Assembly: GCF_000953675.1 (NCBI RefSeq)
Contig: NZ_LN679998.1
Location: forward strand, 1,263,911 to 1,327,910
Origin: Paraclostridium sordellii
GTDB lineage: Bacteria > Bacillota > Clostridia > Peptostreptococcales > Peptostreptococcaceae
Direction of reading: 5' to 3'
DNA: 64,000 nt
Positions 19,120-26,196 of the stretch are shown in pieces. The position numbers were made by a program, and so were the translations under genes. How positions within the stretch are numbered: the stretch's first letter is position 1; every line of letters starts with the position of its first letter. The notes under the pieces were generated by a model that saw only the letters and a program-made list of their open reading frames with translations, had not been told where the DNA came from and ran no database searches.

Positions 19120-20544
19120 TTAAGCTACATCATTAGTTAAATCTTTTTTCGATTCCCAACACTCACAACCAATTAGACCTTCTATACTTGAAGATTCAAA
19201 TTTAGGTTCTTTTATACCTGATTTTTTCTGGTTTGAATAATCCTTTAAGGCAAGGAAAGCAAATTTACTTAACTTAGCTATAGCAAATAAGTTTATAATA
19301 GCCATGAAGCCCATAAATAAATCTCCAAGGTTCCAAACAATTTCTACTGCAGTTAAAGAACCGAATATAACCATTCCTATAACGAATATTCTATATACAT
19401 TTAAAAGGCTTTTACTCTTTGTCATATATTCTATATTTGATTGCCCATAGTAATAGTTTCCTACTATAGAACTAAATGCAAATAAGAATATACAAATAGC
19501 TATAAAATAATGTCCTATAGATCCTATTTGAGATGAAAGTGCATATTGCGTTAATTGAATACCTGATAGATTGCTAGAACCGTAGTCTGAACAAGTTAAA
19601 ATTATAAATGCTGTACAACTACAAATAACTATCGTATCTGTAAACACACCAAGAGCTTGTACAAGTCCTTGTTGAACAGGATGAGATGTTGACGCTGTAG
19701 CTGCTGCATTTGGAGCACTACCCATACCTGCTTCGTTAGAGAATAAACCTCTTTTTACACCCATAAGTATAGTAGCTCCAATTCCACCACCAGCAATTGC
19801 TTTTATTCCAAATGCATTTTCTATTATTAATTTTAAGATATCAGGAAGTTTAGTTATATTCATACCAACAACAAGTATTGAAACTATTATATAGGCAACT
19901 GCAAATATAGGAACTATAACTTCTGATATTTTAGCAACTCTATGAACTCCCCCAAAAATTACTACAGTTGTTAAAACTGCTAAGACTATACCTATAAACA
20001 TTTTATCTAAGCCAAATGCAGATTGGAAAGCTTCCGCAACTGTATTTGATTGAATTGCATTAAAAACAAATCCAAAACAAATTGTTATAAGTATTGAAAA
20101 CGTCACACTTAAAAACTTATTATTAAGTCCTTTATCTATATAATATGCAGGACCTCCTCTAAAACCATCTCCATCTTTTACTTTATATATTTGGGCAAGA
20201 GTAGATTCTACAAAACTAGATGCAGCTCCTATTAAGGCAACTAACCACATCCAAAATACAGAACCAGGACCACCAAGAGTAATTGCTATTGCAATACCAG
20301 CTATATTACCAGTACCAACTCTTGATGCAGTGCTTATACAAAAGGCTTGAAATGAAGAAATTTGTCCTTTCTTTTTATCTGTAGAAGATGCACCTAGCAA
20401 CTTAATCATTTCTTTAAAATACCTAAATTGAACAAAATTACTTTTAATCGTGAAATAAATACCTAAGATTAATAATAAAGCAATTAAGACATACGACCAT
20501 AAAATATTGTTTAAAGATGTAACTAAATTATTAAACATACTCAA
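19120..20544 (-). CDS. Alanine/glycine:cation symporter (AGCS family)
   Basis: This 474-residue membrane protein is a sodium-coupled amino acid transporter of the AlsT/DagA type. Family landmarks are FQAFCISTASRVGTGNIAGI, GPGSVFWMWLVALIGAASSF, GGPAYYI, NEAGMGSAPNAAATA and SSIVGNYYYGQSNIEY. About 11 hydrophobic segments are present. The likely start is a TTG at 20544, eight bases after AGGAGG; the ATG two codons later would be spaced too far. It has its own promoter on the reverse strand. Substrate preference (Ala, Gly or other) cannot be set from sequence. Confidence 0.92.
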   Translation of the reverse strand: MSMFNNLVTSLNNILWSYVLIALLLILGIYFTIKSNFVQFRYFKEMIKLLGASSTDKKKGQISSFQAFCISTASRVGTGNIAGIAIAITLGGPGSVFWMWLVALIGAASSFVESTLAQIYKVKDGDGFRGGPAYYIDKGLNNKFLSVTFSILITICFGFVFNAIQSNTVAEAFQSAFGLDKMFIGIVLAVLTTVVIFGGVHRVAKISEVIVPIFAVAYIIVSILVVGMNITKLPDILKLIIENAFGIKAIAGGGIGATILMGVKRGLFSNEAGMGSAPNAAATASTSHPVQQGLVQALGVFTDTIVICSCTAFIILTCSDYGSSNLSGIQLTQYALSSQIGSIGHYFIAICIFLFAFSSIVGNYYYGQSNIEYMTKSKSLLNVYRIFVIGMVIFGSLTAVEIVWNLGDLFMGFMAIINLFAIAKLSKFAFLALKDYSNQKKSGIKEPKFESSSIEGLIGCECWESKKDLTNDVA

Positions 20545-20624
20545 TTAAAATACCTCCTTAATAAAACTTAATTTATCAAATTCTTAAAAAAGAAATTTTT
20601 AAAATTTAAAATTCATTTTTTTAA

Positions 20625-20653
20625 ATTATACAACAAAATTAACAAAAGATCAA
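20625..20653 (-). promoter_or_regulatory. Promoter of the AGCS symporter
   Basis: On the reverse strand TTGATC (20653-20648) and TATAAT (20630-20625) are spaced by 17 bases, about 80 bases ahead of the start codon. Confidence 0.65.
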
Positions 20654-20858
20654 TATTAAAAACCTTGTAAAAACCTAGGAAAACATTTTTGTTAATGTTT
20701 TGATATGAATAATTAAAAAATAAAATTGCAACTAAAAATAAAATATACTTTATAAGATAAGCTAAGTTAATAAAAACACTTAATAAAAGAATAAATATAT
20801 TTACATTTAATGGAAAAAATAAATTGAGAAAAAGTTATCATATATTAATCAAAACCAC

Positions 20859-20887
20859 TTGATTCTACAAAAATTTAATTATATAAT
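20859..20887 (+). promoter_or_regulatory. Promoter of the PTS EIIA gene
   Basis: TTGATT (20859-20864) and TATAAT (20882-20887) are spaced by 17 bases, about 75 bases ahead of the ATG. Confidence 0.65.
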
Positions 20888-20961
20888 AATAGATATAATA
20901 AAATTAAATAAAATTTTATTTTGTTTATGAAAACGTAATTCAATACTAAGGAGTGTAAAAT

Positions 20962-21459
20962 ATGGGTCTATTTGATATATTCAAAAAATCAAAGCAAGAA
21001 GAGTCTGCTAAAGGAATAGTATCACCTACAAATGGAGAATTACTAGATATAAGTAAGGTTCCAGACGAGGTATTCTCAACTAAAATGATGGGTGATGGAT
21101 TCGCTATAAAATCAACAGATGGTGTTATAGTATCTCCTGTAGATGGTAAAATAGGAGTGGTTTTTGAAACAAAACATGCAATAATAATAGAATCTAAAGA
21201 AGGTAAAGAAATACTTTTACACTTAGGTATAGATACTGTTAACTTAAAAGGTGAAGGGTTTGAAGTATTTGTAAATGTAGGTGATGAAGTTAAAGCTGGA
21301 GATAAACTAGTTAAGATGGATTTACCATTTATAGAGGCAAACGCTAAATCGTCTATAAGTCCAGTTATATTTACAAACTTAGAATCTAATGAATCTATAA
21401 AAGTGACAGAAGGTCCTGTAAATGTAGGAGAAGCTGGTAAAGTAGAAATAGTTAAGTAA
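20962..21459 (+). CDS. crr: PTS glucose-type EIIA component
   Basis: This 165-residue soluble phosphocarrier accepts phosphate from HPr and passes it to a sugar permease EIIB domain. The EIIA-Glc fold shows VVSPVDG-type strands (VIVSPVDGKIGVVF), KHAIIIES (His72) and ILLHLGIDTVNLKGEGF with the phosphorylated His87. It ends within the usual length after KVEIVK. It stands alone with its own promoter and terminator, so it may serve several permeases lacking their own EIIA. In Firmicutes, carbon catabolite control normally runs through HPr/CcpA rather than this protein. Confidence 0.92.
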   Translation: MGLFDIFKKSKQEESAKGIVSPTNGELLDISKVPDEVFSTKMMGDGFAIKSTDGVIVSPVDGKIGVVFETKHAIIIESKEGKEILLHLGIDTVNLKGEGFEVFVNVGDEVKAGDKLVKMDLPFIEANAKSSISPVIFTNLESNESIKVTEGPVNVGEAGKVEIVK

Positions 21460-21461
21460 TT

Positions 21462-21490
21462 AAAAAGAGTCTAAATTTTAGACTCTTTTT
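21462..21490 (+). terminator. Terminator after the EIIA gene
   Basis: AAAAAGAGTCTAAA pairs with its complement around a minimal loop and ends in a T run. Confidence 0.85.
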
Positions 21491-21574
21491 TTATAAATAT
21501 AGTAATTTTTTTGAATCTTAGTGCATAAATTTTAATATAGAATTTATTTTTATTTAAACTAAGGGGGAAAAATT

Positions 21575-21712
21575 ATGAAAAGCCAATTAATAAGAGATTT
21601 ACATTCTGTAAATGTTAGGAGACACCCGGTAACTAGAAAAAAACTAGAAAGTTTAAAAACATCTGAAATAGTGAATATATGGTTTGAGTATTTTAAAAAG
21701 GAAAGTAATTAA
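21575..21712 (+). CDS. Small basic protein, 45 aa
   Basis: A short gene is supported by a strong AAGGGGG ribosome site seven to eight bases ahead of the ATG and by a terminator directly after the stop. The product starts MKSQLIRDLHSVNVRRHPVT and ends NIWFEYFKKESN. It is basic and helical, with no membrane segment. I cannot place it in a family. Its position between two terminators suggests a separate transcript. Confidence 0.6.
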   Translation: MKSQLIRDLHSVNVRRHPVTRKKLESLKTSEIVNIWFEYFKKESN

Positions 21713-21724
21713 ATTTAAAAATAT

Positions 21725-21749
21725 AAGTCGCAAATAGCGGCTTTTTTTT
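21725..21749 (+). terminator. Terminator of the 45-aa gene
   Basis: AAGTCGC pairs with GCGGCTT (one G-T pair) around AAATA, followed by a run of eight T. Confidence 0.8.
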
Positions 21750-21759
21750 ATTCTAATAG

Positions 21760-21787
21760 GTTAACTTATAAAATTAAAAAGGTTGAC
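21760..21787 (+). promoter_or_regulatory. Probable BirA operator of the biotin genes
   Basis: The half sites GTTAACT (21760-21766) and GGTTGAC (21781-21787) are 14 bases apart. This matches the Gram-positive BirA pattern GTTAACC-N14/15-GGTTAAC with one mismatch per half. The right half site overlaps the -35 box of the bio promoter, so bound BirA-biotinyl-AMP would block RNA polymerase. Confidence 0.7.
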
Positions 21788-21811
21788 TAAAATAAAAACA
21801 AATACTAAAAT
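21783..21811 (+). promoter_or_regulatory. Promoter of bioBDA
   Basis: TTGACT (21783-21788) and TAAAAT (21806-21811) are 17 bases apart, 34 bases ahead of the bioB start, and overlap the BirA-like operator. Confidence 0.7.
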
Positions 21812-21844
21812 AAAATTAATAATTTATTGCTAAGGAGAAAAAAT

Positions 21845-22795
21845 ATGGTAAGTAAACTATATGAACTTATAAAAAATGGTTATGGAATAGATAAAAAAGA
21901 AGCTATAGAACTTTTAAATTTAAAAACATGTGAACTAGCTAAATATGCAAATGAATTAAGAAACTACTTTTTAGGCAATCAATTTGACACCTGTTCTATT
22001 ATAAATGGGAAAAGTGGAAGATGTAGTGAAGATTGCAAGTTTTGTTCTCAGTCATCTTTTCATGAAACAGATATAGAGATATATCCATTATTAGAAACAC
22101 AAAAATTTATACAAGATGCTAAATATCATTTTGAAAAAGGAGTTAAAAGATATTCTATAGTTACATCAGGTAAAAAATTAAATAAATCAGAATTAGATAA
22201 AATTTGCAATTCATACAAAGAGATAGGAAAAAATGTAGACATAAAGATATGTGCATCCCATGGTCTATTAAGTGAAAATGAACTTAAAAAGTTAAAAAAA
22301 TCTGGGGTGAAAAGATATCATAATAACTTAGAAACTTCTAGAAATTTTTTTAATAAAATTTGTACAACTCATACATATGATGAAAAAATTGAAACTATAA
22401 AAGCTGCACAAAGAGCAGGGTTAGAAGTTTGTAGTGGAGGAATTCTAGGGCTAGGTGAGACTTTTATAGATCGAATAGATATGGCTTTTGAATTAAGAGA
22501 TTTAAATATTAAATCTATACCTATTAATGTATTAAATTACATCGAGGGAACGAGTATAAAAATTAAAGATCAGATAACTGAAGATGAAGTATTAAAAACC
22601 ATTGCAATTTTTAGATTTATAAATCCTAAAAGTTTTATAAGGCTTGCAGGAGGAAGAAATGTATTAACTAATTATGGAGAGCATGCATTTAAATCAGGAG
22701 CAAATGCAACTATAACAGGAGATTTACTAACCACTTGTGGAAATAGTATAGAAAATGACTTGAATTTAGTAAAATCAATGGGATTTGAAGTATAG
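21845..22795 (+). CDS. bioB: Biotin synthase (BioB), radical SAM
   Basis: BioB inserts sulfur into dethiobiotin to make biotin. The 316-residue protein has the radical-SAM CxxxCxxC motif in GRCSEDCKFC (Cys60, Cys64, Cys67). Further cysteines that can hold the auxiliary 2Fe-2S cluster lie in KICASHG and EVCSGGILGLGET, with the conserved Arg in RLAGGRN. The ATG at 21845 is chosen because AAGGAG (21832-21837) precedes it; an in-frame TTG at 21827 lies upstream of that site. First gene of bioBDA. Confidence 0.94.
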   Translation: MVSKLYELIKNGYGIDKKEAIELLNLKTCELAKYANELRNYFLGNQFDTCSIINGKSGRCSEDCKFCSQSSFHETDIEIYPLLETQKFIQDAKYHFEKGVKRYSIVTSGKKLNKSELDKICNSYKEIGKNVDIKICASHGLLSENELKKLKKSGVKRYHNNLETSRNFFNKICTTHTYDEKIETIKAAQRAGLEVCSGGILGLGETFIDRIDMAFELRDLNIKSIPINVLNYIEGTSIKIKDQITEDEVLKTIAIFRFINPKSFIRLAGGRNVLTNYGEHAFKSGANATITGDLLTTCGNSIENDLNLVKSMGFEV

Positions 22796-22803
22796 GAGGA
22801 CAT

Positions 22804-23490
22804 ATGAAATCTAGAGGAATTTTTATTATAGGAACGGATACTGATGTGGGGAAAACGTATATTAGTGCAATTCTAATGAAAAAGTTGATTGATAAAAATA
22901 TTAATGCTACTTATTATAAAGCAGTATTAAGTGGAGCAATTGAGGAAAATGATAAATTAATACCAGGAGATGCTAAACATGTATGCGAAATTTCAGGACT
23001 TGATGAAAAATATGAAAATATAGTTTCATATTCTTTAAAAAATCCTGTATCACCTCATTTAGCAGCAAATATAGAGAATATAGATATAAAATTTGAAAAA
23101 ATAAAAAATGATTTTCAAAATTTATATAAAAAATATGATTTTATTTTAGCTGAAGGAAGTGGAGGAATAGTATGTCCTATAAAAATCAAAGACGGCGAAA
23201 CCTTAATGTTAGAAGATATAGTAAAAATGACTGGATTTGAAATAATACTTGTAGCTAGATCATCAGTTGGAACTATAAACCATACATTTCTTACTGTCAA
23301 ATACTTGAAATCCAAGAATTTTAAAATTAAAGGAATTATTTTAAACGAATTTGATAGAGAAAATATTGCTCATTTAGATAATGCAAAAACAATAGAGTTG
23401 TTAACTGGAGTTAAAATTATAGCTTATGTTCCTAAGATGTATAAAGAAAGTCAAGAAATTGATATAGATATAAACAAGGTTATAATTTAA
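22804..23490 (+). CDS. bioD: Dethiobiotin synthetase (BioD)
   Basis: BioD closes the ureido ring of dethiobiotin from diaminopelargonate, CO2 and ATP. The 228-residue P-loop enzyme shows IIGTDTDVGKTY, the YKAVLSG substrate segment and LAEGSGGIVCP. It follows bioB by 8 bases with an AGGAGG site and precedes bioA by 25 bases. Confidence 0.94.
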   Translation: MKSRGIFIIGTDTDVGKTYISAILMKKLIDKNINATYYKAVLSGAIEENDKLIPGDAKHVCEISGLDEKYENIVSYSLKNPVSPHLAANIENIDIKFEKIKNDFQNLYKKYDFILAEGSGGIVCPIKIKDGETLMLEDIVKMTGFEIILVARSSVGTINHTFLTVKYLKSKNFKIKGIILNEFDRENIAHLDNAKTIELLTGVKIIAYVPKMYKESQEIDIDINKVII

Positions 23491-23515
23491 TAAAAATTAG
23501 GGGGATTTATAAAAT

Positions 23516-24862
23516 ATGAATTTAGTAGAAAAAGATTTAAAATATATATGGCATCCATGCTCTCAAATGAAAGACTATGAAACTTTTAAACCTATAGTAA
23601 TTGAAAAGGGAAAAGGTATAAACTTATATGATATAGAAGGTAATCAATATATTGACGCAATAAGTTCTTGGTGGTGTAATTTATTTGGACATGCTAATGA
23701 AAGAATTAATAATGCAATTAATAATCAAGTTAATGATTTAGAACATGTTATATTTGCAAATTTTACTCATACTCCAGCTATTGAACTTTGTGAGAGAATA
23801 ATAAAAATTTCTCCAGATAGACTTAGTAAGGTATTTTTTACAGATAATGGATCAGCTTCTGTAGAATGCGCTCTAAAGATGAGTTTTCAATATCATGCTC
23901 AAGTTGGAAACACATCAAAAACTAAATTTGTTGCTATAACTGATGCATATCATGGAGAGACTATAGGAGCACTTTCTGTTGGAGATTTAGATTTATATAG
24001 TAAAGTATATAAACCTATAATGTTAGATACAGCTAGGATTGAAGGGCCTGATTGTTATAGATGTAAGTTTAATAAAAAAAGAGAAACTTGTAATGCTGAA
24101 TGTTTTGTATATATGAAAGAGTATATAAATAAAAATCATGAAGAAGTTGCATCTATAATAATTGAACCTATGGTACAGGGTGCAGCAGGAATGAAAATTT
24201 ATTCGCCTATATATTTAAAGAAGTTAAGGTTATTATGTGATAAATTTGATATACATTTAATCGCTGATGAAATAGCTGTAGGGTTTGGAAGGACAGGTAA
24301 GATGTTTGCTTGTGAACATGCTGATATATCACCTGATTTTATGTGCTTGTCTAAGGGGCTCACAGCAGGATATGTACCTATGGCATTAGTTTTAACAACA
24401 GATAAAATATATAATGCTTTTTATGATGATTATAATACTTATAAAGCATTTATGCATAGCCATACATATTCAGGAAATCCAATAGGATGCAGTATAGCAA
24501 ATGAAGTTTTAAATATATTTGAAGATGAAAATATACTTGTAGAAAATGAAAAAAAAGCGAAAAAATTTAATGAAAAAATTATTAAAAGTTTAAATGAACA
24601 TAAAAATGTAGGAGAAATAAGATCTATAGGTCTAATTAATGCTATTGAGTTAGTAAAAGATAAAATGAATAAGGAAATGTTTGATTCTAACTTAAGAATA
24701 GGGTATCAAATTTATAAAATAGCTCTTAAAAAAGGGGTACTTCTTAGGCCTTTAGGAAATATATTATATTTTAATCCTCCTTATATTATAACTGAAGAAG
24801 ATATGGATAAGATGGTTAATGTATGCAAAGAATGTATAGATGAGGTTATAAGTAAGCTGTAG
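23516..24862 (+). CDS. bioA: Diaminopelargonate aminotransferase (BioA type)
   Basis: This PLP class III aminotransferase converts 7-keto-8-aminopelargonate to 7,8-diaminopelargonate. The 448-residue protein begins with the BioA-typical IWHPCSQMKDYE and contains ISSWWCNLFGHAN, TDNGSASVECALKM, a YHGETIGALSVGD segment, ADEIAVGFGRTGKMFAC and LSKGLTAGYVPM with the PLP lysine. The amino donor (SAM or lysine) cannot be settled by eye. The operon holds only the last three biotin steps; no bioF, bioC or bioH gene lies here, so the precursor must be made elsewhere or imported. Confidence 0.93.
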   Translation: MNLVEKDLKYIWHPCSQMKDYETFKPIVIEKGKGINLYDIEGNQYIDAISSWWCNLFGHANERINNAINNQVNDLEHVIFANFTHTPAIELCERIIKISPDRLSKVFFTDNGSASVECALKMSFQYHAQVGNTSKTKFVAITDAYHGETIGALSVGDLDLYSKVYKPIMLDTARIEGPDCYRCKFNKKRETCNAECFVYMKEYINKNHEEVASIIIEPMVQGAAGMKIYSPIYLKKLRLLCDKFDIHLIADEIAVGFGRTGKMFACEHADISPDFMCLSKGLTAGYVPMALVLTTDKIYNAFYDDYNTYKAFMHSHTYSGNPIGCSIANEVLNIFEDENILVENEKKAKKFNEKIIKSLNEHKNVGEIRSIGLINAIELVKDKMNKEMFDSNLRIGYQIYKIALKKGVLLRPLGNILYFNPPYIITEEDMDKMVNVCKECIDEVISKL

Positions 24863-24871
24863 CTTACTTAT
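24848..24871. terminator. Hairpin between the convergent bioA and cyclophilin genes
   Basis: ATAAGTAAGCT and its exact complement lie two bases apart across the bioA stop codon. T tracts on both sides are weak, so terminator activity is likely but not certain. Confidence 0.55.
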
Positions 24872-24875
24872 AGCC

Positions 24876-25469
24876 TTATTTATATTTTACTGGAGCATTG
24901 TAGTTTACTCCTTTAGTATCTACTTTTATAGAAGATATCACAAATGTTTTGCCTTTTGAACCTAAATCTTCTATTTTATGAACTAAATCTAAACCATTTA
25001 TAACTTTTCCAAAACTAGCATATTTACCATTAAGATGAGGTGCAGCTTTTGTTACAATAAAAAATTGACTACCAGCACTGTTTTTAGATTGACTTCTAGC
25101 CATTGATAAAATACCTTCAGTGTGTTTTAAATTATTTTTAAATTTATTTTTATTAAATTCTCCTTCTATTGTATATCCAGGACCTCCTATACCAGACCCT
25201 TCTGGACATCCACCTTGAATAACAAAATTCTTTACTATTCTATGAAATATTAATCCATTATAAAAATTATCATTAGCTAAAGATATAAAATTATTTACTG
25301 TATTTGGAGCTATATTAGGATAAAGTTCTGCTTCTATAACGCCAACATCTTCTACTGATATATATGCTATAGGAAGCATTTTAGGATCTATATCTACATT
25401 AGATTGTTTTTCTATGCTAGGTTTACTAAATAAATTTGATAATTTAGAAAAAAAGTTATTTTTACTCAT
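24876..25469 (-). CDS. Cyclophilin-type peptidyl-prolyl isomerase
   Basis: The 197-residue protein catalyses proline cis-trans isomerisation. The cyclophilin core covers about residues 30-190 with LIFHRIVKNFVIQGGCPEGSG, LSMARSQSKNSAGSQFFI and YASFGKVINGLDLV. The N-terminal 30 residues are charged and lack a signal peptide, so it is probably cytoplasmic. The ribosome site is GGGAGGT. It is convergent with bioA and divergent from ssb. Confidence 0.92.
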   Translation of the reverse strand: MSKNNFFSKLSNLFSKPSIEKQSNVDIDPKMLPIAYISVEDVGVIEAELYPNIAPNTVNNFISLANDNFYNGLIFHRIVKNFVIQGGCPEGSGIGGPGYTIEGEFNKNKFKNNLKHTEGILSMARSQSKNSAGSQFFIVTKAAPHLNGKYASFGKVINGLDLVHKIEDLGSKGKTFVISSIKVDTKGVNYNAPVKYK

Positions 25470-25549
25470 TAAATTTACCTCCCAATTTATATATGAAAAT
25501 AATTATATCATAAAATAATTAAAAATATAAATAATGATAAAGTATAAAT

Positions 25550-25561
25550 GAACGTATGTTT
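25550..25561 (+). promoter_or_regulatory. LexA (SOS) box-like sequence upstream of ssb
   Basis: GAACGTATGTTT fits the clostridial LexA pattern GAAC-N4-GTTT exactly. It lies just ahead of a TATAAT box (25565-25570), so a bound repressor would block the promoter. Confidence 0.6.
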
Positions 25562-25601
25562 GGCTATAATCTTATTAATAAGCTAAGAGGAGGCTAAGAT
25601 T

Positions 25602-25997
25602 TTGAATAGTATAATATTATTAGGAAGATTAACAAAAGACCCAGAAATTAAATATATTGGAGAAAAAGGAATACCAGTTGCTAATTTTACAATAGCGGTT
25701 GATAGAAAATTAAAAAAAGAAAGTAAAGGTCAAAAAACAGATTTTATAAAAATAGAAGCCTGGAGAGAAGCTGCAGACTTAGCTATAGATAGATTTAAAA
25801 AAGGAAGTTTAGTTTCTGTAACAGGAGAACTAAGAATAGATGAATATAAAGATAGTAATGGGAACAATAAATATATGACTAAAGTAACTACATATAAGGT
25901 ACATTTATTAGAACATAGTAAAAAAATATTTAGCGGAAATGATGTATTTAAATTAGATGAAAAAAACAGTATAGATGAAGCTACATTACCATTTTAA
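25602..25997 (+). CDS. ssb: Single-stranded DNA-binding protein (SSB paralogue)
   Basis: The 131-residue protein has an OB fold starting MNSIILLGRLTKDPEIKYIG with FIKIEAWREAADLA and KGSLVSVTGELRIDEY. It ends DEATLPF, a reduced form of the acidic DDDLPF tip that recruits partner proteins. The linker between OB fold and tip is very short. The start is a TTG at 25602, eight bases after AGAGGAGG. It is not next to rpsF/rpsR, where the main ssb normally lies, so this is probably a second copy. A LexA-like box overlaps the promoter. Confidence 0.88.
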   Translation: MNSIILLGRLTKDPEIKYIGEKGIPVANFTIAVDRKLKKESKGQKTDFIKIEAWREAADLAIDRFKKGSLVSVTGELRIDEYKDSNGNNKYMTKVTTYKVHLLEHSKKIFSGNDVFKLDEKNSIDEATLPF

Positions 25998-26059
25998 AAA
26001 TAACCTTGTAAAGTGTTTGACTTCTATAAAGAAGCATATAACTTTACAAGGTTATTTTT
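25996..26059 (+). terminator. Long-stem terminator with inner hairpin after ssb
   Basis: A perfect 19-bp stem (AAAAATAACCTTGTAAAGT with its complement) encloses a 26-base loop that itself contains CTTC/GAAG. It ends in five T and overlaps the ssb stop codon. Confidence 0.7.
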
Positions 26060-26124
26060 ATTAAATATTTATATTTTATGAAGTTAATTAATATGAATAA
26101 AAAGATAAAAATTTAACAAAATTA

Positions 26125-26154
26125 TTGAAGTTTACACTTATAAATAACTATAAT
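26125..26154 (+). promoter_or_regulatory. Candidate promoter of the sensory hydrogenase operon
   Basis: TTGAAG (26125-26130) and TATAAT (26149-26154) are 18 bases apart, 43 bases ahead of the start codon. Confidence 0.5.
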
Positions 26155-26196
26155 TAAATTATAAGAGTATATGAAAACATATAAGGGGTAGATTCT

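Larger units (their letters stand above)
20545..20961. other. Divergent intergenic region, 417 bp
   Basis: This region separates the symporter and EIIA genes and holds a promoter for each. It also contains an 8-bp inverted repeat, AAAACATT / AATGTTTT, at 20680-20701 with a six-base loop, which could be an operator or hairpin. An imperfect cre-like sequence lies near 20928. I saw no riboswitch-like structure and no small gene with a convincing ribosome site. Confidence 0.5.

Noticed and set aside
20928-20942. CcpA cre site in the EIIA leader (TGAAAACGTAATTCA)
   Set aside because: The left half fits, but the right half is out of register by one base with the consensus, so support is weak.
25996-26059. 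Y-shaped hairpin after ssb as a regulatory RNA
   Set aside because: It overlaps the stop codon and ends in T, so a terminator with a structured loop explains it.
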